Assembly: GCA_902535565.1 (NCBI GenBank)
Contig: CACAUH010000038.1
Coordinates: forward strand, 1-12,345
Direction of reading: 5' to 3'
DNA from: an uncultured Bacteroidota bacterium
Lineage (GTDB): Bacteria; Bacteroidota; Bacteroidia; Flavobacteriales; UA16
DNA length: 12,345 nucleotides
Shown: positions 1-5,669 of the stretch, piece by piece
How positions within the stretch are numbered: position 1 is the first letter of the stretch
How the letters are laid out: the number at the start of each line of letters is the position of its first letter
Notes under the pieces: model-generated
What the model was told of the DNA's origin: nothing
The model's database searches: none
Seen by the model: only the letters and a program-made list of their open reading frames with translations
Translations under genes and position numbers: made by a program

Positions 1-730
1 TGCTGAAGTTCCCAAAGGAGCCGCGGCTGCGGTTCGCGGATTGGTTTGCCAGCAACATCATGGCCACGAGGGCACCGAGGTTGTTGTTGCGTGCATATCG
101 CCTGACAACGAAACCGAAGATGATGACCGGCAGGAAAAACAGGAAGCCGAAGAAGAGGAGGGCGACGATCATGCCCATGGCGCCGAGGGGGGCGCCAGGC
201 TCGTAGCCCTGGACCTCTCCGCTGGCCAACGGGCCGAGTACGGCCAAGGCATTGCGGATGCCCCAGGCATAAGCGTCTGGCCCGCCGACCTTGAATTCGG
301 GAATCATCTCGATGTCGATGATGCGGTTGGCCGTGACGTCCGGGATGGCGCCCTCGAGGCCGTATCCGACCGCGATGAACACCTGACCCTTGCGGTCGGC
401 GGTCTTGGGTGAGAGCGCCAAGACGATGCCGTTGTCGAACTGGGCATCGCCGACACCCCATTTCTCGCCGACGCCCACTGCAAACTCAAACGGTTCCTCG
501 CCACAGAAGTCTGGGTGCGTCACCACGACGATGCTGTTGGGCGTCGTGTCGTTGAGTGTGCGAATGGTTCGGTTGAACTCGGCCTCTTCCTCCGGGGAGA
601 GGATTTCAGCGTAGTCGTAGATGAAGGTGCCTGGCGTGCCTTTGTCGGGCAGGCACTCCAGAGAGGCTTGTCCAAACAGGCCTGCTGCGGACAGCACCAG
701 AAACAGAAGGGTGGAGGTGAGGCGCGTCAT
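1..730 (-). CDS. Membrane-anchored TPM-domain protein (YgcG-like), 3' end cut by window edge
   Basis: I see 243 codons, and the frame is still open at the left edge. A hydrophobic signal peptide (about residues 4-20) is followed by a TPM domain (about 33-170) with the family blocks YDYAEILSPEE (38-48) and DNGIVLAL...VGYGLEGAIPD (99-131). One strong membrane segment spans about 184-209. The visible tail is Arg/Asn/Ser-rich and ends in SFGNFS, resembling the Gly/Ser/Phe-rich tails of this family. The inferred topology is a periplasmic TPM domain anchored by the C-terminal helix. TPM domains (TLP18.3/Psb32/MOLO-1 superfamily) have been linked to phosphatase activity and membrane-complex maintenance, but the bacterial role is unsettled. 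The start ATG at 730 overlaps the preceding TPM gene's stop by 4 nt (ATGA), which implies translational coupling. Family call is firm; function is unknown. Confidence 0.88.
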   Translation of the reverse strand, partial: MTRLTSTLLFLVLSAAGLFGQASLECLPDKGTPGTFIYDYAEILSPEEEAEFNRTIRTLNDTTPNSIVVVTHPDFCGEEPFEFAVGVGEKWGVGDAQFDNGIVLALSPKTADRKGQVFIAVGYGLEGAIPDVTANRIIDIEMIPEFKVGGPDAYAWGIRNALAVLGPLASGEVQGYEPGAPLGAMGMIVALLFFGFLFFLPVIIFGFVVRRYARNNNLGALVAMMLLANQSANRSRGSFGNFS

Positions 731-1164
731 GATCCGAAGCTGATGTCGTCCGAGAGTTCGTTTACATCGTCGTCCGCCACCGGGAAGTGGGCTGAGAGCT
801 GCTCACCCGCGAGGCGGATGCCGGCGGCGAGGCCTTCGCCCGCTTTGCCTTCTGCAAGGCCGGCGATGACCGTGTTCTTGACCGCGTCCCAGAATCCCTC
901 CGGGACCACGGCGTTGATGCCGCCGTCGCCGAGGATGGCGAACTGCCGGTCCTCGGTGGCCAGATAAAACAGCACCCCGTTGCGGAGCTCTGTCTTGTGC
1001 ATGGCGAGGGTCTCAAAGACGGATGCAGCGCGGTCGAGCACCTCGCCCTTGCAGCGGGATTCGACGTGGAGCCGGATTTCACCGCTCGTCTGGGACTCGG
1101 CGTCCGAAATGGCGACGAGGATGTCCGCCTTGTCTTTGTCGCCCAGAAAGTCCTTTGCGGCCAT
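727..1164 (-). CDS. Soluble TPM-domain protein
   Basis: This 145-residue protein has no signal peptide or membrane segment, so it is probably cytoplasmic or held at the membrane by partners. Nearly the whole chain is one TPM domain: an N-terminal helix with AESQTSGEIRLHVE (about 22-35), then GVLFYLATEDRQFAILGDGGIN (about 63-84) and a C-terminal helical part. It ends in an acidic stretch followed by SFGS. Its ATG shares one base with the lemA stop (TGATG), and its own stop overlaps the next TPM gene, so lemA and the two TPM genes read as a translationally coupled trio. Such lemA-TPM-TPM trios recur in Bacteroidota, one TPM partner being soluble and one membrane-bound. The biochemical activity is not known; I infer only a joint envelope role with LemA. 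Confidence 0.87.
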   Translation of the reverse strand: MAAKDFLGDKDKADILVAISDAESQTSGEIRLHVESRCKGEVLDRAASVFETLAMHKTELRNGVLFYLATEDRQFAILGDGGINAVVPEGFWDAVKNTVIAGLAEGKAGEGLAAGIRLAGEQLSAHFPVADDDVNELSDDISFGS

Positions 1165-1748
1165 CAGGAACCAAAGCTCACTGTGGGTGCTGCATCGGAT
1201 CCCTCCACCGACTCGAAGTACTCGCGCTGCTCAAAGCCAAACATGCCCGCCCAAAGTGCACCGGGGAAGCGGCGCACCTTGCCGTTGTAGCCTTTGACCG
1301 TGTCGTTGAACTTCTTTCGGGCCACCGAGATGCGGTTTTCCGTGCCTTCGAGCTGGGCTTGGAGGTCGGAGAAGTTCTGGTTGGACTTGAGCTCCGGATA
1401 GCGCTCGCTGTAGCCCAGCATGCCATTCATGGCGCTTCCGAGTACCATGTTGGATCGCTGGAAATCGGCGATGCTGCCCGTTCCGTCGCCCACTGCCTTC
1501 ATGGCGTTGAAGGCCGAGGCACGGGCTTCGGTGACGGCGGTGAGGGTCTCCCGTTCGAAGTCGGCAGCGCCCTGTACGGTGGCCACCAAGTTGGGAATCA
1601 AGTCGAATCGGCGCTGGTATTGCGTTTCGACATTGGACCATTCTGCGTCCACGCCCTCCTCAAGGGAGACGAGTCCGTTATAGCTGCCCATGGCGCTAAA
1701 GCCGACAATGGCAATGAGGGCGAGAACGCCCAAGAGTGCATATTTCAT
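1164..1748 (-). CDS. lemA: LemA family membrane protein
   Basis: The protein has 194 residues, typical of LemA. A single N-terminal membrane helix (about 3-20) is followed by the family signature: YNGLV (23-27), a helix with VDAEWSNVE (33-41), then QRRFDLIPNLV (45-55). The rest is predicted long helices, with FNDTVKGYNG and RRFPG near the C-terminus, both recognisable family blocks. The expected topology is a short cytoplasmic N-terminus and a helical bundle outside the inner membrane. The molecular function of LemA is unknown. The gene starts 9 nt after the htpG stop, with no visible Shine-Dalgarno or terminator between, so it probably shares the htpG transcript. It overlaps the next TPM gene by one base. 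The C-terminus PTVSFGS resembles the tail of its TPM neighbour. Confidence 0.93.
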   Translation of the reverse strand: MKYALLGVLALIAIVGFSAMGSYNGLVSLEEGVDAEWSNVETQYQRRFDLIPNLVATVQGAADFERETLTAVTEARASAFNAMKAVGDGTGSIADFQRSNMVLGSAMNGMLGYSERYPELKSNQNFSDLQAQLEGTENRISVARKKFNDTVKGYNGKVRRFPGALWAGMFGFEQREYFESVEGSDAAPTVSFGS

Positions 1749-1757
1749 GTTGTCAGT

Positions 1758-3716
1758 TTAATCGTTGAGGTCCGCATAACCTGACGCAATGAATTGCGTG
1801 AGCTCTTCGCCCTGCAGCAGGCCTTGGGACAAGCGGGCCAACGCGATCGCGCGTTGGACCTTGGATTTGCGGTCTTCTGCTTCCCCTTCGGTCCACGAGG
1901 TGACCAAGGGGTGGTTGGCGTTGAAGACCACATCGTAGCTGTCGGGCATGTTGCCAAACATGGCCATGCCACCGCCACCGCCCACGCGCTGCTGCTCCTT
2001 CATACGGCGCATGAATTCGCTCTGCGTGATGGTGACCGGGGGAGCCGTTGGGGACATGGGAGCAAAGGCCACCTTGTAGACCATCTTGTCCGGCACGATG
2101 CCCTCGATCTCTTCTTTGAGTGCGGTCTGCTGCTCTTCGGTGAGCGCGCTTTCCGGTGCATCGTCCTTGGGGATGAGCCGATTGATGATGTCGGCATCGA
2201 CCCGGCGGAATTGAACCTTGGTGTCCCCGCCGGCCATCTCCAACTTCTGGATCAGGTGCGAGGTCAATGGGCTTTCGAGGTGGAGCACGGTGTAGCCGGA
2301 ATCGCGGGCTGCAGAGACGTAGCTGTGCTGCGCCTCGGGGTCTGGCGTGTAGAGCAACACCACGTTGCCGTCCTTGTCCGTGTGGGTCTCCTTGACCGCC
2401 TCCAAGAGCTCCTCCATGGTGCGGTGTTCGCCCTCGGTGTCCTTGTACAGAGAAAACTTGCCCGCGCGCTCAAAGAACTTCTCGTCCATGAGCATGCCGT
2501 ATTCCGTGAAGACCTGGATGTCCTGCCACTTGGAGGCAAAGTCCTCCCGGTCGTCCTTGAACATCTTGGCGAGCTTGTCGCTGACCTTCTTGGAGATGTG
2601 CGAGGTGATCTTCTTCACGTTGGCGTCCTCCTGCAGGTAGGAGCGGGAGACGTTGAGCGGGATGTCCGGCGAGTCGATAACCCCGTGAAGCAGCGTCAGG
2701 AAGTCCGGAACGATGTTTTCCACGTTGTCCGTGATGAACACCTGGTTGGAGTACAGGTGGATCTTGTTGCGCTGGAGGTCCATCTCCTTCTTCAGCTTCG
2801 GGAAGTAGAGCACCCCCGTGAGGTTGAAGGGGAAGTCCACATTGAGGTGGATCTGGAAAAGCGGCTCCTCGAAGTTCATCGGATACAGCGTCCGATAGAA
2901 CTCCAGGTAGTCTTCGTCTTTGAGATCAGCAGGCGCTTTGAGCCAGATGGGTTCGGTCTCATTGACCACGCGGGGCACCTCCACGCCCACGCGCTTCACG
3001 TTGCCCTCTTCGTCCTTAGCACCTTCGGGGTCGTCCACATACTCCGTCTTGGTACCGCAGACCACGGGGACGGGCATGAACTTGCAGTACTTGTCCAGGA
3101 TGCCTTGGATGCGGTTGTCCTCGAGGAACTCAGCGCCTTCCTCGCCGATGTGCAGGACAATGTCCGTGCCGTGAAGCTGGTCTTCGGCGCGGCCAAGTGC
3201 CTTGAAATCGTCCTCGGAGATGCCGCCCATCTCGAAGTTGGGTGAGCCGTCACAGGTCCACTTGACCGGTGCAGCCCCTTCGCGCTGGCTCCACGAGAGG
3301 ATGTCCACCCGCTCGGCCACCATGAAGGCGCTGTAGAAACCGAGGCCGAAGTGGCCGATGATGGCCTCCTTGGCGTCGCTCTGGTCCTTGTACTTCTCTT
3401 GGAATTGCTCCACGAATTCCGTGGCGCCGGAGAAGGCAATCTGGTTGATGTACTTGTCAACCTCCTCTTCGGTCATGCCGATACCGGCGTCGCGAATGGT
3501 CAGCGTCTTGGCTTCGCCGTCCAGAATCACGTGGACTTCGGCGCCGTCAGTGTTGCCTTCGATTTCGCCGACGCGAATTAGCGCCTTGCGCTTCTGCGTG
3601 GCGTCCACGGCGTTGGATACGAGCTCGCGGAGGAAGATCTCGTGGTCGCTGTACAGGAACTTCTTGATGATCGGGAAGATGTTCTCGGTCTGTACGTTGA
3701 TCTGTCCTTGTTGCAT
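1758..3716 (-). CDS. htpG: Molecular chaperone HtpG (bacterial Hsp90)
   Basis: This is a dimeric cytosolic ATP-dependent chaperone of the Hsp90 family, 652 residues, a normal length. The N-terminal GHKL ATPase domain shows ELVSNAVDA (31-39) with catalytic Glu31 and Asn35, RDAGIGM (75-81) and the lid motif GHFGLGFYS (121-129). The middle domain follows with VSRSYLQED, carrying the family's catalytic-loop arginine. A Gly-rich stretch (RVGGGGGMAMFG) lies near the C-terminus. No MEEVD tail is present, as expected for bacteria. I chose the ATG at 3716 (MQQGQINVQTENIFP, typical of Bacteroidota). A TTG 66 nt further up is in frame but sits in the terminator U-tract of the upstream gene. AGGAAA lies 10 nt before the chosen start. 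htpG is the first gene of the unit continuing into lemA. Confidence 0.97.
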   Translation of the reverse strand: MQQGQINVQTENIFPIIKKFLYSDHEIFLRELVSNAVDATQKRKALIRVGEIEGNTDGAEVHVILDGEAKTLTIRDAGIGMTEEEVDKYINQIAFSGATEFVEQFQEKYKDQSDAKEAIIGHFGLGFYSAFMVAERVDILSWSQREGAAPVKWTCDGSPNFEMGGISEDDFKALGRAEDQLHGTDIVLHIGEEGAEFLEDNRIQGILDKYCKFMPVPVVCGTKTEYVDDPEGAKDEEGNVKRVGVEVPRVVNETEPIWLKAPADLKDEDYLEFYRTLYPMNFEEPLFQIHLNVDFPFNLTGVLYFPKLKKEMDLQRNKIHLYSNQVFITDNVENIVPDFLTLLHGVIDSPDIPLNVSRSYLQEDANVKKITSHISKKVSDKLAKMFKDDREDFASKWQDIQVFTEYGMLMDEKFFERAGKFSLYKDTEGEHRTMEELLEAVKETHTDKDGNVVLLYTPDPEAQHSYVSAARDSGYTVLHLESPLTSHLIQKLEMAGGDTKVQFRRVDADIINRLIPKDDAPESALTEEQQTALKEEIEGIVPDKMVYKVAFAPMSPTAPPVTITQSEFMRRMKEQQRVGGGGGMAMFGNMPDSYDVVFNANHPLVTSWTEGEAEDRKSKVQRAIALARLSQGLLQGEELTQFIASGYADLND

Positions 3717-3778
3717 GGTGGTGGGATTTCCTGTTTTGTGGTGGGCAGAGAGCAAACCCCGTGCCGAGGGGGTCCGAA

Positions 3779-3818
3779 ACAAAAAACCCGACGACCTGAC
3801 AGGAGGCCACCGGGTTTT
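3779..3818 (-). terminator. Rho-independent terminator of the T9SS gene
   Basis: Read on the minus strand, arms 3818-3804 and 3797-3783 pair as a 15-bp stem. It includes AAAACCCG against CGGGTTTT, extended inward with a few G-U pairs. The loop is 6 nt (CCTGTC), and the stem is followed by a run of six T and then G. It starts about 20 nt after the stop of the T9SS gene and ends about 65 nt before the htpG start, so it separates those two transcription units. The arm sequences also give a stem on the plus strand, but nothing is transcribed that way here. Confidence 0.85.
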
Positions 3819-3839
3819 ACGTGTCAGGCTGTCAGCCCA

Positions 3840-4823
3840 TCAGTGCTTCACGAGGCGGCGTACCGCTCCGTTGTCGAGGCGAACCGTATAGGTTCCGGAC
3901 TCCATGCCGCTCAGATTGACAAGGCCACTACCTAGACCGCTTCCGCTGCCCACCAAGCGGCCGGTGGCGTCGTGCACCGTCCAGCTGTGCTGGCCTTCAA
4001 AGCGGAGTTGGCTTTCGCTCCAGGTGGGGTTGGGCCAAGCACAGAAGCCCAAGGCTCCAGCTTCTGCCACGCCCACCGTTTCCACGGGGCCAAACCGATA
4101 CACCGTGCCATCAGCGGGGTGGGAGGAAAGGAAGGGGCCTCCACCATAGCCCCAGTCATCGACGTTGGTCAGGGTTTGTAGGGTGGGGGCCGCTGCGTCG
4201 CCATCGAGCGCGTAGACGTCGCCATCGTAGCTGAAGGGATCGAAACCGGTGAGGATGCCTGCAATCGCGGGCTCTTCTTGAACTGTGAGGATCTCGGACG
4301 CTCCGTAGTGGTACTCGATGATGTTCAAAGCCTCATACAGGCGCAACTGGAGGTTGACGCTGCTCAGTTCCTTCAGGGAGTCTTCCACGATTTCTTGGTA
4401 CAGGCCCGCATTGGCCCACTCGATGGCGAACACACGGTTTCCCTCGACCCCCGTGGTTTGCCAACGGATGATGGAGGGGTCTGCACCCGCAATGCCGCGG
4501 TCGGTCAAATCCAGATTGGTGGGGATGAAGCCGTGCAGGAGGGGGAGCCCACTCTTGTCATCGAGGGTGGTGCCCATCATCAGTGCGCCCACACCAAATT
4601 GGTCAAGGGAACTGATGACGGCGCCATTCAAACTGAAGTCGAACCCCAGTGGCACAGAGAACTCAGGATCATCCCACCCCTCGGGATAGTCATACTGGCT
4701 GGCGTCTAAAGCCGTGGCCTCGAGCAAGGGTGCGTATGGTTGATCCAGCACCGTGATCTCAAATGGAAGCTGGCCCATCGCCGAGAATGGCAGCAGAAGG
4801 GCGAGGAGGCAGACGTGTTTCAT
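3840..4823 (-). CDS. Secreted protein with T9SS type A C-terminal sorting domain, function unknown
   Basis: A 327-residue protein. It begins with a cleavable signal peptide (MKHVCLLALLLPFSAMG, then Gln). It ends with a T9SS sorting domain (about 262-327) showing PNP (264-266), a QLRF strand, VHDATGRLVGSG, SGTYTVRL (309-316) and the basic end RRLVKH. The expected route is Sec export, then T9SS passage across the outer membrane with removal of the C-terminal domain. The middle is predicted beta-rich with PLGFDFSLNG, FAIEWANAGLY and LRLYEALNIIEYHYG. These resemble a beta domain often seen in T9SS cargo of Bacteroidota, but I cannot assign an activity. The gene is monocistronic, flanked by a 121-nt leader and a strong terminator. 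No catalytic motif is visible; a structural, adhesive or binding role is possible. Confidence 0.88.
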   Translation of the reverse strand: MKHVCLLALLLPFSAMGQLPFEITVLDQPYAPLLEATALDASQYDYPEGWDDPEFSVPLGFDFSLNGAVISSLDQFGVGALMMGTTLDDKSGLPLLHGFIPTNLDLTDRGIAGADPSIIRWQTTGVEGNRVFAIEWANAGLYQEIVEDSLKELSSVNLQLRLYEALNIIEYHYGASEILTVQEEPAIAGILTGFDPFSYDGDVYALDGDAAAPTLQTLTNVDDWGYGGGPFLSSHPADGTVYRFGPVETVGVAEAGALGFCAWPNPTWSESQLRFEGQHSWTVHDATGRLVGSGSGLGSGLVNLSGMESGTYTVRLDNGAVRRLVKH

Positions 4824-4863
4824 GAGGGCAAAGTTCAGTCAGTGAGACCACTAAACCTGCATG

Positions 4864-4891
4864 GAAGTTGCGCCAGCAAAACTGAAGTTGC
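4864..4891. repeat. Two 8-bp direct repeats 20 bp apart upstream of the T9SS gene
   Basis: The octamer GAAGTTGC occurs at 4864-4871 and 4884-4891, exactly 20 bp start to start, about two helical turns. One copy lies in the spacer of the candidate promoter and the other just downstream of its -7 box. This suggests an operator, but two copies of an 8-mer in 121 nt can also arise by chance. Confidence 0.35.
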
Positions 4892-4907
4892 TAAACCCCC
4901 AAGTCAA
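4877..4907 (-). promoter_or_regulatory. Candidate Bacteroidota-type promoter for the T9SS gene
   Basis: Read on the minus strand, TTG (4907-4905) is followed after 20 nt by CAGTTTTG (4884-4877). This matches the Bacteroidota sigma-ABfr pattern TTG - about 19-20 nt - TAnnTTTG except for the first base of the -7 box. The -7 box ends 53 nt before the ATG at 4823. It is the best match I found in the 121-nt gap between the LOG gene and the T9SS gene, which would need its own promoter. Tentative. Confidence 0.33.
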
Positions 4908-4919
4908 TATCCAATCCCT

Positions 4920-4938
4920 GCGCGCCTTGTCGGCACAC
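4920..4938 (-). terminator. Hairpin just after the LOG gene, no U-tract
   Basis: On the minus strand GTGTGCC pairs with GGCGCGC (7 bp, two G-U) around loop GACAA, starting 6 nt after the stop of the LOG-family gene. No T-run follows, so it may be a weak terminator or an mRNA 3'-end stem rather than a classical intrinsic terminator. Confidence 0.3.
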
Positions 4939-4944
4939 TGGTGA

Positions 4945-5640
4945 TCAGAAGTTCGGCTTCAGGACATAGTTCTCGTAGAAGTCGTTGATGATGGCCACCG
5001 CTTCATCTGCCGTGTCCACCACGTGGATGAGGTCGAGGTCTTTTGCACTGATCGTGGCGTTCTGCTCCAGCAGGGTGGCCTTGATCCATTCCATCAAGCC
5101 CTCCCAGAATTTCTTGCGGACCAGCACGATGGGAAACCGCTTGGACTTCGCGGTTTGGATGAGGGTGATGGCTTCAAACAGCTCGTCGAGGGTTCCGAAT
5201 CCGCCCGGCAAGACGATGTAGCCTTGGGAGTACTTCATGAACATCACCTTCCGGACGAAGAAGTAGTCGAACTCAAGGCTCGTTTCCGGGTTGATGTATG
5301 GATTGTGGTGTTGCTCGTGGGGCAGGTTCATGTTCAATCCCACCGAAACGCCCTCTGCCTCGTGGGCTCCCTTGTTTCCGGCCTCCATGATTCCAGGGCC
5401 ACCTCCGGTGATGACACCATATCCGCTGCGGACCAGCTTTTGTCCGATTTCGGTTGCCAATTTGTAGTCCGGGTCTTCAGGCGCCTTTCGCGCCGAGCCG
5501 AAGATGCTGATGCAGGGTCCCACCCGCTGCAGGCCCGCGAAGCCCTCCACGAATTCGGACATGATCTTAAAGATGGACCAGCTGTCGTGGGCTTTGATGT
5601 CATTCCAGCTCCTCGGGTCGTTGTGGGATTTCATTACCAT
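4945..5640 (-). CDS. LOG family (TIGR00730) Rossmann-fold nucleotide hydrolase
   Basis: A 231-residue cytosolic protein of the lysine-decarboxylase-like LOG family. Characterised members hydrolyse the N-glycosidic bond of nucleoside 5'-monophosphates, either cytokinin-type or ordinary purine/pyrimidine nucleotides, releasing base and ribose 5-phosphate. Diagnostic blocks are SIFGSAR (45-51), GVITGGGPGIMEAGNKGA (75-92) and PGGFGTLDE (145-153), the signature with the catalytic Glu; Arg130 and Lys131 precede it as in the family. I chose the ATG at 5640, since longer in-frame starts would run into uvrA; ATG at 5634 is equally possible. The start is 29 nt after the uvrA stop, and the bases just before it are strikingly AT-rich, with no Shine-Dalgarno. 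The old label 'lysine decarboxylase' would be wrong. The exact substrate cannot be read from sequence. Confidence 0.93.
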   Translation of the reverse strand: MVMKSHNDPRSWNDIKAHDSWSIFKIMSEFVEGFAGLQRVGPCISIFGSARKAPEDPDYKLATEIGQKLVRSGYGVITGGGPGIMEAGNKGAHEAEGVSVGLNMNLPHEQHHNPYINPETSLEFDYFFVRKVMFMKYSQGYIVLPGGFGTLDELFEAITLIQTAKSKRFPIVLVRKKFWEGLMEWIKATLLEQNATISAKDLDLIHVVDTADEAVAIINDFYENYVLKPNF

Positions 5641-5669
5641 AGTATAAAATATAACGAATTCCGAGGAGT

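Noticed and set aside
1023..1784. Plus-strand open frame of 253 codons opposite lemA and the soluble TPM gene
   Set aside because: It is antisense to two recognisable coupled genes and has no family features; a shadow frame.
1794..3245. Plus-strand open frame of 483 codons opposite htpG
   Set aside because: It lies wholly antisense to a complete, well conserved htpG. Long open antisense frames are expected in GC-rich coding DNA, and its Leu/Val/His-rich product shows no recognisable motif.
3717..3782. htpG extended upstream to a TTG start
   Set aside because: The added residues are unlike HtpG, and the TTG falls in the U-tract of the preceding terminator; the ATG at 3716 gives the standard N-terminus.
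3753..3782. Possible htpG promoter: minus-strand TTG, 19 nt, then GGGGTTTG
   Set aside because: The spacing fits the Bacteroidota pattern, but only the TTTG half of the -7 box matches and the TTG belongs to the terminator. Too weak to annotate, although htpG needs a promoter in this gap or further upstream.
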